A stretch of DNA of 42,967 nucleotides from Verrucomicrobiota bacterium (GCA_023269545.1 JAHFTB010000021.1:1-42967), one strand, 5' to 3'. Positions 33,121 to 42,184 are shown, numbered from the stretch's first letter. A program made the numbers and translations. The notes: generated from the sequence alone by a model not told the origin.

Positions 33121-34344
33121 ATGAATTTCAATCCTACATTCTACCAGTTGAGGGATCAATTTCCTCTCTTCAGAGAGAAAGGTGATATTGCATATCTGGA
33201 CAACGCGGCCAGCACGCAAAAGCCCGAGGCGGTCATTCAAAGAATGGCCGAATTTGCCCGCTATGAATACGCAAATGTCCATCGCGGCCTCCATGACCTC
33301 AGTGAGCGCGCAACAGCCGCCTATGAAGCTGCCCGAAAATGCGCCGCTCGCTATATTGCGGCTGAACAGCCGGAATCGATCGTCTTTACTTCCGGCACTA
33401 CCGCCGCCATCAATCTGTTAGCCAATTCCTGGGGAGAACAAAATGTACAGGAAGGAGATACTGTGCTCATTACGGAATTGGAACATCATAGCAACCTCCT
33501 TCCCTGGATGCAGTTAGCGCGCCGTAAAAAAGCCACGCTCGCCTATGTGCCAGTCGATCCAGTGAGCCAAACACTGAATATGGAACGCGCTCGTGAGCTG
33601 ATCAAAAAAAAGCCCCGTCTCTTTGCTTTTGCACACGTTTCTAACACTTTGGGTTCTATTCAACCGGTAGAAGAACTTTGTGCCCTTGCCCGGAAGGAAG
33701 GTGTCATTACTGTGGTGGACGCCGCACAGTCCGCTGGGCATATGCCTGTCAATGTGTCCGCAATGGGCTGTGATTTTCTGGCCTTTTCGAGCCATAAGAT
33801 GTGTGGTCCCACTGGCATTGGAATACTTTATGGACACTACGAGCTTCTTCTCAAAATGCCTCCTTGGCAGTATGGAGGAGAGATGGTGGACCGTGTCCAA
33901 TTTGATGGTGCCACGTTTAGTGACCCACCCGCCAGATTTGAAGCAGGCACTCCTCCTATTATTGAAGCTGTGGGCCTTCATGCTGCAATGGATTTTCTGG
34001 ATTCCATAGGACGAGAAAATATCGCTCAGCATTCCGCTGCCTTGGCTGAAGAGGCTGCTGAAGGGCTCCGTAAAATAAAGGGACTCCGGATATTTGGTCC
34101 AGCCTCAGGTCGTGCGGATCTTGTCACATTTGAAGTCGAAGGAATCCACGCTCATGATCTCGTATTTTTTCTCAATTCGCATGGCATTGCTTTGAGAGCA
34201 GGACATCACTGTGCGCAACCGTTAATGCGCAAATTGGGTGCGCCTTCCAGTAGCCGCGCCAGCTTTTATCTTTATAATACGCACCAGGAAGTGGAAAGGC
34301 TCTTGGAAGCAGTCCGCGAAGCTATCACCTTTTTTCGCTCTTAA
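33121..34344 (+). CDS. sufS: Cysteine desulfurase, SufS type
   Basis: The PLP enzyme takes sulfur from Cys for Fe-S cluster assembly. The 407-residue protein has AYLDNAASTQKP near the N-terminus, VNVHRGLHDLSERAT-like residues (33-60), and FTSGTTAAINLLA. VVDAAQSAGHMPVNV follows, then the PLP Lys in SSHKMCGPTGIG (Lys226) and the active-site Cys in RAGHHCAQP (Cys364). Numbering agrees with E. coli SufS. It overlaps sufU by one base, so the pair is translationally coupled; sufBCD are not in the window. Confidence 0.96.
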   Translation: MNFNPTFYQLRDQFPLFREKGDIAYLDNAASTQKPEAVIQRMAEFARYEYANVHRGLHDLSERATAAYEAARKCAARYIAAEQPESIVFTSGTTAAINLLANSWGEQNVQEGDTVLITELEHHSNLLPWMQLARRKKATLAYVPVDPVSQTLNMERARELIKKKPRLFAFAHVSNTLGSIQPVEELCALARKEGVITVVDAAQSAGHMPVNVSAMGCDFLAFSSHKMCGPTGIGILYGHYELLLKMPPWQYGGEMVDRVQFDGATFSDPPARFEAGTPPIIEAVGLHAAMDFLDSIGRENIAQHSAALAEEAAEGLRKIKGLRIFGPASGRADLVTFEVEGIHAHDLVFFLNSHGIALRAGHHCAQPLMRKLGAPSSSRASFYLYNTHQEVERLLEAVREAITFFRS

Positions 34345-34766
34345 TGGATACTGAAATTTACCAAGAAGTCATTCTTCAACACTCTAAGCGCCCGAAAAAT
34401 TTTGGTCCTCTGGAGCAAGCAACTCATACTGCAGAGGGACGGAATGCTTCCTGTGGAGATGAACTACAAGTCCAGCTGGTCGTAGAAGATGAGGCTATCC
34501 GAGAAATTAAGTTCACCTCAAGCGCTTGTGCGATTTGCACTGCTTCCGCTTCTCTTATGACAGGAGAGGTCAAAGGACTTTCACACAACCAGGCCTTAAG
34601 TAAGGCTTCGGATTTCCGAAAAATGATCATTGAAGGAACGCCACCAGAAGGACTTTCCGATCGACTGAAAATTTTGGAAGGGGTACACCACTTTCCACAA
34701 CGTGTAAAGTGTGCCACCCTACCTTGGGAAACCTTGGCTGCTGCGTTACGCTCTCCTCTCCCATAA
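34344..34766 (+). CDS. sufU: SufU-type sulfur acceptor/zinc protein
   Basis: The 140-residue protein is an IscU-like fold of the SufU branch: HSKRPKNFGPLEQATHTAEG near the start, NASCGDELQV (Cys37 with the Asp), SACAICTAS (Cys62, Cys65) and the late Cys of RVKCATLPWETL (Cys123). SufU accepts persulfide sulfur from SufS, often through a zinc ion held by the three Cys and the Asp. An insertion typical of SufU, about 15-20 residues before the last Cys (EGTPPEGLSDRLKIL), separates it from IscU. The ATG shares a base with the sufS stop. Confidence 0.93.
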   Translation: MDTEIYQEVILQHSKRPKNFGPLEQATHTAEGRNASCGDELQVQLVVEDEAIREIKFTSSACAICTASASLMTGEVKGLSHNQALSKASDFRKMIIEGTPPEGLSDRLKILEGVHHFPQRVKCATLPWETLAAALRSPLP

Positions 34767-34784
34767 AATGCCTCCCCCGAACCT

Positions 34785-35714
34785 ATGTGGAAATTCCCCC
34801 TGATCTGTGCAATTACATTAGTTCCATATGTCTTAATCGCCTCAGAAAATTCCGTTATTCAAAGCGAGTGGATCAAGGTCCCTGGCGGACAATTATACTG
34901 CGAAATCGCAGGAAAAGGCGCACCGCTCATCTTTCTGCATGGCTATACATTAGACCGCCGGATGTGGGATCCTCAATTCTTCGAATTAGCCCGAAAATAT
35001 CAAGTCATCCGCTACGATTTACGCGGTTATGGGAAGTCACGCGCAACTATTAATATCCCCTACTCTCATCCCGCCGACCTCATGAGTCTGATGAATGCAT
35101 TGAAAATTCAAAAAGCACATGTGGTAGGGCTTTCTCTGGGAGCCAGCGAAGGAGTGGACTTCCTTGCTCAATATCCCAACCGTTTGCTCTCGTTAACGGT
35201 TTCTGGTGGAGGAGTCAGCCCTATGCGCAGCTCAGCAACAGCCACTCCTCAGTTACGTGCACAACGGAATGAATTTCGATTTCATCAAAGCCTTGTTTCA
35301 GCCGAAAAGTGGAAAAGACTGGGACTCGATGTATATCGACGAGAATGGCTGCCCAAGCTGCGTTCCGTGTGCGGACCTCACTGCAATGCAATTTGGCCAC
35401 AAGTTCGACGCATGGTGGAAGAATGGCCCGGCAGCCAGCGTTTGACTGCTGATTATCGCATGCGGCTAGAACCGCCCGCTTTTGTTCTTCTGACCCAGAC
35501 GGGACGTCCTCGCGTGCCTGTTCTTGTCATTCTTGGGGGATATGACAAGGGAAACAGGGCAGCCGGGTGGGAACTCGCACGCCTCGTACCTGGTGCCACC
35601 TCTGTGCGAATCCCCAATGCCGGTCATCTTGCTAATTTGGAATGTCCGAGAGAATTCAACCAAGTTTTGGAAAAATTCTTATTATCGAGCAAAGCGCAAA
35701 CAGGACCGCATTAG
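34785..35714 (+). CDS. Exported alpha/beta hydrolase
   Basis: The 309-residue protein starts with a signal-like segment (PLICAITLVPYVLIASE, cleavage near residue 20). The hydrolase fold follows: LIFLHGYTLDRRMWDPQF (oxyanion HG), VIRYDLRGYGKS, the nucleophile elbow VVGLSLGASEG, a cap region, VPVLVILGGYDKGN with the acid, and the His in PNAGHLANLE. It should be a periplasmic esterase or similar; the substrate is unknown. It lies 18 bases after sufU and may be read with it. The family A element begins 9 bases after its stop. Confidence 0.88.
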   Translation: MWKFPLICAITLVPYVLIASENSVIQSEWIKVPGGQLYCEIAGKGAPLIFLHGYTLDRRMWDPQFFELARKYQVIRYDLRGYGKSRATINIPYSHPADLMSLMNALKIQKAHVVGLSLGASEGVDFLAQYPNRLLSLTVSGGGVSPMRSSATATPQLRAQRNEFRFHQSLVSAEKWKRLGLDVYRREWLPKLRSVCGPHCNAIWPQVRRMVEEWPGSQRLTADYRMRLEPPAFVLLTQTGRPRVPVLVILGGYDKGNRAAGWELARLVPGATSVRIPNAGHLANLECPREFNQVLEKFLLSSKAQTGPH

Positions 35715-35723
35715 GGAAATTAT

Positions 35724-35815
35724 TTAAATGATGTGACGCAAAAAAGGGAAACCTTGTGGGCTAAAATAGTTTTTTGCTCCCAGAGTTCCTCAACGTACAT
35801 AACATCAGTGATTTA
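35724..35815. repeat. Family A element, inverted copy
   Basis: Read on the minus strand it matches the array at 6681-6946: GAACTCTGGGAGCAAAAAA, GCCCACAAGG and TTTTTTGCGTCACATCA are recognisable. The outer ends are TTAAAT at both sides. It lies between convergent genes. It is the most diverged of the five copies. Confidence 0.8.
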
Positions 35816-35872
35816 ACGAACTGTTCAAAGACAACGAAAAATTTTTATGTATAGCGAAATGATGCTAAAAAG

Positions 35873-36388
35873 CTAACGTTTGGGCAGTGCCAGCTTCGCA
35901 TAATCTTTGCCGCATTTGGCGCAGAGCACTTCCACGACAAGTTCGTGATCCGCTCTCTGAGGCAGTCCCGAAACAGTTGCCGATCCAACCACTCCTGCAT
36001 TGTGGACAATGATGGGGCATGCGCCTCCATATGCGGCGTAATCCTGATCGGACAATGCATACTTTTCGAGTAAGCTACTTTGTTTTTGTTCGAGCTCCAA
36101 AGCAATCGCATAGGAGCTACGATGAAAACGGGCCACCACATTCTTCTTGCGGCGGACCCACTCAAATTTATCGGGGGAAGTTCCCGGGAGCGCACTATAA
36201 AATAAAGACTTACCAAAATAGCAAACATCTATGACCACAGAAAACCCGCGCTCGACAGCGAGAGAGCGAAGTTGTTGACCGATTTGCCAGGCTACTTCCT
36301 CGTCAAAGCGCGGCAGAATCAGTTCACGCTCTTGAGCTGCAAGTACGATCAGGTCGCTATCGAGATTCACGGGCTTCATATGTGGCAC
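35873..36388 (-). CDS. UPF0303/HbpS-GlcG-like protein
   Basis: The 171-residue protein has the family pattern LPRFDEEVAWQIGQQLRSLA, a helix with FSVVIDVCYFGKSLFYSALP, KFEWVRRKKNVVARFHRSSY and YAAYGGACPIIV with GVVGSATVSGLPQRADHELV at the C-terminal side. Members of this group are called heme-degrading or heme-binding by similarity to HbpS; the biochemical role is not settled. The start overlaps the end of the Gfo/Idh/MocA gene by 32 bases (ATG at 36388, or 36379), so the two are probably coupled and may act in one pathway. Confidence 0.82.
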   Translation of the reverse strand: MPHMKPVNLDSDLIVLAAQERELILPRFDEEVAWQIGQQLRSLAVERGFSVVIDVCYFGKSLFYSALPGTSPDKFEWVRRKKNVVARFHRSSYAIALELEQKQSSLLEKYALSDQDYAAYGGACPIIVHNAGVVGSATVSGLPQRADHELVVEVLCAKCGKDYAKLALPKR

Positions 36389-37445
36389 GTTCTTGATCGG
36401 TAAGCGGCAAGGGTAATACCTGTCCGGTGGTTGCAGATTGAATGGCTGTCTCTAGAACAGCCATCACAGCGATAGCCTGTATAGGAGTCACTGGGTTTGC
36501 TTTCCCTTCTAAAAGTGCATCCCGAATACCCTTGTAATACTGGCTCTGATCGCTCCGTGGCACGGGCAGTTCCTTGCCAGGGCCACCCGAACCATCGTAA
36601 AATAAGCCCGGAAGAGGATCTTTGCCCCAATCCGGATCGCCGGGATGCATGCCGCGGAGGAGTTGGGACTCCTGAATATCAAAACCATATTTCACCCAAC
36701 TGCCCTGCGTACCGTGGAGCGCCATACGTGGAATTCCACCCGCAACCAACATGCTACAGTGAAAGATAACGCGAAGCCGCCCGTAATCAAGCAGCACGTG
36801 AACCCAGTCGTCGATCTGCGCGCCTGGGCGCTGTATGGCAAAACTGGCACTTATTTTTTTCGGCAACCCGAATAAATCCAGCGCCTGATCCACCAAATGC
36901 GGCCCCAAGTCATACCACAAACCCGCTCCGGGAGCTATCCGTTCACGCCACCGATTTCTCACTTCGGGACGGAAACGATTGTAATGGGACTCAAAATGCA
37001 GGACCTCACCAAGTCGATTTTCCTTAACAAGGGCCTTCATCGCTAAAAAATCACTGTCCCACCGGCGATTTTGGAAAACAGAAAGCAGCTTCTGCTTTTT
37101 GCGGGACAATTCAGCGAGGCCTCGAGCCTCCGCAAGCGTGAGGGCAAACGGCTTATCCACCACCACATGCTTGTCAGCATGGAGTGCAGCCGTTGCGAGA
37201 GGGGTATGAAACTCGTTCGGACTGGCAATAACTACCAAATCCACATCAGTACGTGTGAAGATGTCTTCAGGCTGAGCGACCACCTGCACCAAGGGCAAGT
37301 CCCTCCGCACCTCGTCTGGACGGCTGGAGCTCACGACAGTCAGTTCCAACCCAGGAACAGATTGAATCAAAGGCACATGATAGGTTTTACCGGAAAAACC
37401 GTAGCCGATCAGGGCAAGACGTATCGAATTTGCATGTGCAATCAT
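36357..37445 (-). CDS. Gfo/Idh/MocA-family oxidoreductase (YdgJ-like)
   Basis: The 362-residue protein starts with the NAD(P)-binding turn LALIGYGFSGKTYHVPLI. DLVVIASPNEFHTPLATAAL and the conserved VVVDKPFALTLAEA follow (EKP-type Lys, here DKP). VFQNRRWDSDFLA and GLWYDLGPHLVDQALDLFG form the substrate side, with the catalytic His region as in YdgJ. It probably oxidises a polyol or inositol-like sugar in the cytoplasm; the substrate is unknown. It overlaps the UPF0303 gene by 32 bases. Confidence 0.9.
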   Translation of the reverse strand: MIAHANSIRLALIGYGFSGKTYHVPLIQSVPGLELTVVSSSRPDEVRRDLPLVQVVAQPEDIFTRTDVDLVVIASPNEFHTPLATAALHADKHVVVDKPFALTLAEARGLAELSRKKQKLLSVFQNRRWDSDFLAMKALVKENRLGEVLHFESHYNRFRPEVRNRWRERIAPGAGLWYDLGPHLVDQALDLFGLPKKISASFAIQRPGAQIDDWVHVLLDYGRLRVIFHCSMLVAGGIPRMALHGTQGSWVKYGFDIQESQLLRGMHPGDPDWGKDPLPGLFYDGSGGPGKELPVPRSDQSQYYKGIRDALLEGKANPVTPIQAIAVMAVLETAIQSATTGQVLPLPLTDQERATYEARESR

Positions 37446-37488
37446 AAGAAACTACTGTTTTTCCCACTCTACCGCGAGCTACACTGGA

Positions 37489-37726
37489 ATGCCAATTACG
37501 GAAGAATCTCTAATCGAACGATCCTCCTTGAGCAAGAATTTTGATCAAATGGTGATGCTGACTCACACCGTCAGCGGCTTTCGCTGAATGCGAATTCCAC
37601 GAACAGTTGAGACTCGCAATCATCATCTGTTCGGCCCTATATGATAAAATCAAGCGCGCAGAGCCAAACATCCTGAGGGTCCTTGAGGCACGTGTTCAAA
37701 CCACCTTGAAAGGGCTGGCTTTTTGA
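37489..37726 (+). pseudogene. Frameshifted small protein gene
   Basis: An ATG at 37489 opens MPITEESLIERSSLSKNFDQ and continues MVMLTHTVSGFR to a TGA at 37585-37587. The next frame over is open from just before that stop and reads AECEFHEQLRLAIIICSALY and then DKIKRAEPNILRVLEARVQT, ending at TGA 37724-37726. Together they make about 79 residues of coherent, mostly helical protein. It resembles no family I know. It sits in the 306-base gap between two minus-strand genes, which holds nothing else. Either a decayed gene or a single-base sequencing error. Confidence 0.45.
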
Positions 37727-37751
37727 GGCTGTGCGGCCTGCGAACCACCCA

Positions 37752-39539
37752 CTACGAACTCATTCCATAATGTCCTGCTTGATAGAGGGCTGCGTAAACT
37801 CCGCCCTGGGCAAGCAACTCCGAACCGCTGCCTTCCTCTATAATTTTGCCACTTTGTAGGACAACAATTCTATTGAGACGGTGAACAGTGGCAATGCGAT
37901 GCGTAATAATCAACGTAGTGCGACCCTGCATCAGTTTTTCCATTGTTTCCATAATGGCTGCTTCCGTGCGGGGATCTAATGCGGAAGTGGGTTCATCAAG
38001 TAAAAGAATGGGAGCATCCTTCAAAAATGCACGGGCGATACCAATGCGTTGTCGTTGCCCCACACTAAGATGACCGCCGCGTTCACCGACAAGGGAATCA
38101 AAGCCATGCGGGAGGTTTTCAATAAATTCCAGTGCCTGAGCGCGCCGAGCCGCTTCTATAATCTCTTCCGGCTTTGCTTCCGGACGTCCATAAGCGATAT
38201 TTTCGCGAATCGTTGCGGAAAATAGTATCGTATCTTGCAAGACAATCCCGATCTGTGCTCTGAGAGAATCCTTTGTAAGATCACGGAGGTCCATTCCGCC
38301 AATACATACAGCCCCCGCCGTCGGATCATAAAATCGAGGCACTAAGCTGAGCAAAGTACTTTTCCCCGCACCCGTTCCTCCCACAATGGCAATGCTTTCT
38401 CCAGGGTGAATAGAGAGGCAAATATTCTCCAGAATAGGTCGTTCCCCGGAATAATGGAATCCGACGTTGAGAAATTCGATTTTTCCCGCATGTTCAAGAA
38501 GTTGCGCATCTGATTTTTGAGGGACATCATCGTGACGATCCAACACTTCCATACAACGCTGTGCGCCAGCAGCCGCTCCCTCCATTGCCCAAGCTGTATA
38601 TGTCAGCTGTTCCAAAGGCTGATAAAGAAGAAGCAGATAAGCGGAGAAAACCAAAAGGTCTCCCAAACTGAGTTGGGAATGGAGGACTTCCAGCGAGCCG
38701 ACATAATATAAAATCGCGGTTCCCAAAGCCATGAGTGTTCCCACCACCAGAGAACTGAAAACCGTAGTGACATTTAAGCGCAAATTTGCTTCCAAACTCC
38801 GTATAGCATGCCGCTCAAACTGATGGACTTCAAAAGACTGGCGATTAAAGGCCTGTACTAAACGGATTGAACTGATGCCTTCCTGCGTCACAGAAAGCAA
38901 ATCACTTTCTTTTTCATGAATGTGAGTACTCTGCGTACGAATCCGTTCCGCAAATGCATGAATGGCCCACATCACAAAAGGAAAAATTGCCATTGAAGCC
39001 AAGGTGAGCTGCCAATGAATTCGAAACATGATCGCCAATGCCCCCAATAACATGACAACCGAACTGAATATATTTACAAACCCTTTACTATAAATAGTCT
39101 GTATGGCCTGAGAATCATATGCAACCCGATAGGCACTGTCACTGCTCCTCCGAGCATCGTGGAATTTTAGGGAAAGTTCCTGCAGGTACGAATACAACTC
39201 CGTGCGCAATTTGAGTAGTGCTTGTAGGCCTATTTTGATGAATACGTAATTGGCGCCCAAATTTAGAAATCCCCAAAGAAGGTGAATGATCACTAAAGTG
39301 ATACAAAGAGCAAAAACCCGTCCGGCATCACTGATGCCAGGCAACCAGTACCGCAAAAATTCCATTGCAGATCTTTGTCCCGGCGAGCCGTGGGGAGAAA
39401 GAATGCCATCCACTATAAATTTAAACGGCCATGGCTTCAGCAAATTCATACCAATGGCCCCCAAAGTCAACAGGACCGCCAGCAGTGTTGCGGGCACGTA
39501 AGGACGAAAATACTTTAATGTACGACCATAAACAGACAT
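37752..39539 (-). CDS. MsbA-like ABC exporter half-transporter
   Basis: The 595-residue protein joins a six-helix membrane domain (about 1-310) to an ATPase domain. Motifs in order are Walker A VGGTGAGKSTLLSLV, Q-loop IGIVLQDTILFSATIRENIA, signature LSVGQRQRIGIARAFL (Val replaces the usual Gly of LSGGQ), Walker B APILLLDEPTSALD and H-loop LIITHRIATV. Type IV ABC exporters of this kind move lipids, lipid A core or drugs across the inner membrane, as homodimers. No lipid A biosynthesis gene is adjacent, so the cargo is open. The start is ATG at 39539. Confidence 0.92.
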   Translation of the reverse strand: MSVYGRTLKYFRPYVPATLLAVLLTLGAIGMNLLKPWPFKFIVDGILSPHGSPGQRSAMEFLRYWLPGISDAGRVFALCITLVIIHLLWGFLNLGANYVFIKIGLQALLKLRTELYSYLQELSLKFHDARRSSDSAYRVAYDSQAIQTIYSKGFVNIFSSVVMLLGALAIMFRIHWQLTLASMAIFPFVMWAIHAFAERIRTQSTHIHEKESDLLSVTQEGISSIRLVQAFNRQSFEVHQFERHAIRSLEANLRLNVTTVFSSLVVGTLMALGTAILYYVGSLEVLHSQLSLGDLLVFSAYLLLLYQPLEQLTYTAWAMEGAAAGAQRCMEVLDRHDDVPQKSDAQLLEHAGKIEFLNVGFHYSGERPILENICLSIHPGESIAIVGGTGAGKSTLLSLVPRFYDPTAGAVCIGGMDLRDLTKDSLRAQIGIVLQDTILFSATIRENIAYGRPEAKPEEIIEAARRAQALEFIENLPHGFDSLVGERGGHLSVGQRQRIGIARAFLKDAPILLLDEPTSALDPRTEAAIMETMEKLMQGRTTLIITHRIATVHRLNRIVVLQSGKIIEEGSGSELLAQGGVYAALYQAGHYGMSS

Positions 39540-39741
39540 GCTGATAAAAAGGAGTCTAGCCTATGCCACTAGGGTTGCCAAGCTCCACCCATCCGCAGAA
39601 GATCCTCCCCTTTTTTTCCAGTGCTTGATCTCCCCCACATGGCTCGCTTGCCTATAAAAGAATTTTTCCCAAAACGTTCGAATAGGCAATAAGTCAATTT
39701 TTGTAAACATTCATCCAAACAGTATATTTTAAAAATACTCT

Positions 39742-40428
39742 GTGCAAAACTCAAATCCATCTCCTCCCCCCCACAGGATTAGGCATCTCCGCAATAGATT
39801 AATCGCGGGGATCCTCGTCTCGGTTCCTCTAGTCGTCACTATTATCGTTCTTAAAATTGCATACAGCACGATCAATAACTTTTCCGCCCCGATATTTCGA
39901 TACGTAGGCCTCGATTTTCCAGGATTAGGATTCGTCACCACCCTGTTAATTCTTCTTTCTTTGGGTTTTATGGCGACGAATGTCCTCGGCCGCCGGATCA
40001 TAGAAAAATGCGAAGCGCTGATTCTCAAAATACCGGTGGTGGCACATGTCTATGGAGGGGTCAAACAGGCCATAGAATCGGTGCGCAATATCAAAACAAA
40101 TTCAAATTTTAAACGCGTCGCCTATGTCCCCTATCCCAGCCCGGGTTGCTATCTCATTGGATTTGTTACCGGAACTCTCCATGATGAAACTTTGAGCTGC
40201 GAAATGACGGCCATTTTCCTTCCCACTACTCCCAATCCTTTCACCGGATACATGGTTTTTGTGGAAAGTTCCCGAGTCATCGAAAGCGGCCTGACATTGG
40301 AACAAGCTACCAAAGCAGTGGTTTCCGCAGGCCTCGTCGCCCCTACCAAGGCCCCCTCCATGTCAGCACCCTTTCCCCCACCATTTTTTCCTCCCACTCC
40401 TCCCGATTCTCAAAACATGCAAAATTGA
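39742..40428 (+). CDS. DUF502-family membrane protein
   Basis: The 228-residue protein starts at GTG (39742) and has two membrane segments: LIAGILVSVPLVVTIIVLKI (about 20-39) and GFVTTLLILLSLGFMATNVL (about 63-82). The conserved soluble part includes IPVVAHVYGGVKQAIESV, RVAYVPYPSPGCYLIGFVTG, VFLPTTPNPFTGYMVFV-type residues and the Pro-rich tail FPPPFFPPTPPD. Members are widespread, have two or three helices and no known function. A membrane-associated structural or signalling role is usual speculation. It stands in front of a small unknown gene and purB. Confidence 0.88.
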   Translation: MQNSNPSPPPHRIRHLRNRLIAGILVSVPLVVTIIVLKIAYSTINNFSAPIFRYVGLDFPGLGFVTTLLILLSLGFMATNVLGRRIIEKCEALILKIPVVAHVYGGVKQAIESVRNIKTNSNFKRVAYVPYPSPGCYLIGFVTGTLHDETLSCEMTAIFLPTTPNPFTGYMVFVESSRVIESGLTLEQATKAVVSAGLVAPTKAPSMSAPFPPPFFPPTPPDSQNMQN

Positions 40429-40482
40429 ACGAAAATCTTCCTGCTGTGTCTAATTACAATACAGCTCAAGGGAGCGCAATAA

Positions 40483-40683
40483 TTGGAAATGAATGCTATG
40501 AAAACCCAGTATCATAAAATAAATCGCAAGCATTATTCATTAGGAGAACTGATCGCCATTGTGAGCTCCTGTGCAAAAACCCAAAGTGAAAGTCTTGCTG
40601 CCCTTTCAGATCTTTTTAAAAGTGGGAGAGTCGTCATCCAATCAGGAAAAACTATAAAACGCCTGCGCCTGGCAACCTCTTAA
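40483..40683 (+). CDS. Small basic protein of unknown function
   Basis: The frame gives 66 residues from TTG at 40483 (GGGAG eight bases upstream) or 61-64 from the ATGs at 40489/40498. It reads MKTQYHKINRKHYSLGELIA from the last ATG, followed by IVSSCAKTQSESLAALSDLF and ends KTIKRLRLATS. It is basic and probably helical, possibly nucleic-acid- or partner-binding. No family is recognised. The terminator-like hairpin that follows and a fair ribosome-binding site make it likely to be real. Confidence 0.55.
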   Translation: MEMNAMKTQYHKINRKHYSLGELIAIVSSCAKTQSESLAALSDLFKSGRVVIQSGKTIKRLRLATS

Positions 40684-40708
40684 TCTCCCACGCCAGAGCC
40701 AAAAATTG

Positions 40709-40757
40709 AGAGAGCTTCCTCTTTTATAGCGAAACCGCTATAAAGAGGGTTCTCTTT
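40709..40757 (+). terminator. Long stem-loop before purB
   Basis: CCTCTTTTATAGCG and CGCTATAAAGAGG pair around AAAC, with an outer GAGAGA/TCTCTT extension, followed by TTTCTTTCC. It is a probable terminator of the small gene at 40483, or part of the purB leader. Confidence 0.65.
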
Positions 40758-40845
40758 CTTTCCTGGCTTCCCATCCTTTTAAAATCACTCAAGAGGGCGC
40801 GCGATTTTCATGGCGAATTGTCACGCTCTCTCTTAGTTTCAACGG

Positions 40846-42141
40846 GTGATTGCAAGATATTCTTTGCCCGAAATGCGCTCGCTTTGGACAGAACAGCGCA
40901 AGTTAGAAATTTGGTTGAAAATTGAAATTCTCGCCTGCGAGGCAATGGCTGAATTAGGTCAAATCCCGGCCGAGGATGCCCGGACTATTCGCCAACATGC
41001 TGCATTTGAAATCGATAAGGTACGCGAAATCGAGCTGCGTACTCATCACGACGTCATCGCTTTTCTAGAAAATGTTGCCACCCATGTAGGCCCCGCAGCC
41101 CGCTGGATCCATCAGGGTCTTACATCCTCAGATTTGCTGGATACCACTCTGGCTTTCCAAATGACCCAATCTGCGGACATTCTTTTGGAAGATATCCGAG
41201 TTCTTAGGTCGACATTACAGACAATAGCAAAAAAACATCGTCTGACTCCTATGATAGGCAGAAGCCATGGCATCCATGCTGAGCCCATCACGTTTGGGCT
41301 TAAAATGGCGTTGATGTTTGATGAATTTGGTCGAGCCGAGGAACGTATCCAACAGGCAAAAGAAAGGATTCGCGTGGGAAAAATCAGCGGTGCGGTCGGG
41401 ACTCACGCCCACTTGGACCCCGCAATCGAAAAATTTGTTTGTCGCCATCTTAATCTTCAACCTGCCGCGCTTTCCACCCAGATCATCCAACGCGATCGTC
41501 ATGCCGATTTCCTCTGCGCATTAGCTGTCACCGCCTCCAGTATTGATCGTTGGGCCACAGAATTCCGTCACCTTCAACGAACCGAAGTTCTGGAAGTGGA
41601 AGAATATTTCGATGAAGGGCAAAAGGGCAGCTCCGCTATGCCCCATAAACGGAATCCCATTACCGGTGAGCGTCTCAGCGGTCTTGCCCGCGTCATTCGA
41701 GGAAATGCAATGGCTGCAATGGAAAACGTAGCTCTCTGGCATGAACGCGACATCAGCCATAGCAGTGTGGAACGAATCATCTTACCAGATTCCTGTACCC
41801 TCTTAGACTACATGTTAGTCACCTTGAATCAACTTGTCTCGGGGCTCCAGGTATATCCTGAGAACATGCAACGCAATATAGAGCTCACCCGCGGGCTTTA
41901 TGCCAGCCAGTCCGTACTGCTTCTTCTTACCAAGAAAGGCCTTGCCCGAAAAGAAGCTTATGAGGCTGTGCAGCGTGCTGCCATGCGAACTTGGAAAGAG
42001 AGCATTCCTTTTCAAAAAAGTTTATTACAGGAACCCCTCGTCAGCCAAAATCTCAGCATTGAAGAAGTCGCCTCCACTTGTTCCACCAATAGCCATTTCG
42101 CCCATATTGATGAAAAATTCCGCACCCTAGGCATTCATTAG
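40846..42141 (+). CDS. purB: Adenylosuccinate lyase
   Basis: It catalyses two fumarate-releasing steps of purine synthesis. The 431-residue protein starts at GTG (MIARYSLPEMRSLWTEQRKL), the typical PurB N-terminus. It contains RTHHDVIAFLENV, the motif HQGLTSSDLLDTTLAFQM, IGRSHGIHAEPITFGLKMAL, the superfamily signature KGSSAMPHKRNPITGERLSG and WHERDISHSSVERIILPD. All active-site signatures are intact and the length matches the short bacterial form. A small direct repeat follows the gene. Confidence 0.97.
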   Translation: MIARYSLPEMRSLWTEQRKLEIWLKIEILACEAMAELGQIPAEDARTIRQHAAFEIDKVREIELRTHHDVIAFLENVATHVGPAARWIHQGLTSSDLLDTTLAFQMTQSADILLEDIRVLRSTLQTIAKKHRLTPMIGRSHGIHAEPITFGLKMALMFDEFGRAEERIQQAKERIRVGKISGAVGTHAHLDPAIEKFVCRHLNLQPAALSTQIIQRDRHADFLCALAVTASSIDRWATEFRHLQRTEVLEVEEYFDEGQKGSSAMPHKRNPITGERLSGLARVIRGNAMAAMENVALWHERDISHSSVERIILPDSCTLLDYMLVTLNQLVSGLQVYPENMQRNIELTRGLYASQSVLLLLTKKGLARKEAYEAVQRAAMRTWKESIPFQKSLLQEPLVSQNLSIEEVASTCSTNSHFAHIDEKFRTLGIH

Positions 42142-42152
42142 CAACTGGCAAC

Positions 42153-42184
42153 TTCGTTGTTTTCTTTATTCGTTGTTTTCTTTA
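42153..42184. repeat. Two 16-bp direct repeats after purB
   Basis: TTCGTTGTTTTCTTTA occurs twice in tandem. The first copy follows a small GCAAC/GTTGT hairpin, so it may act as a weak terminator. Confidence 0.6.
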
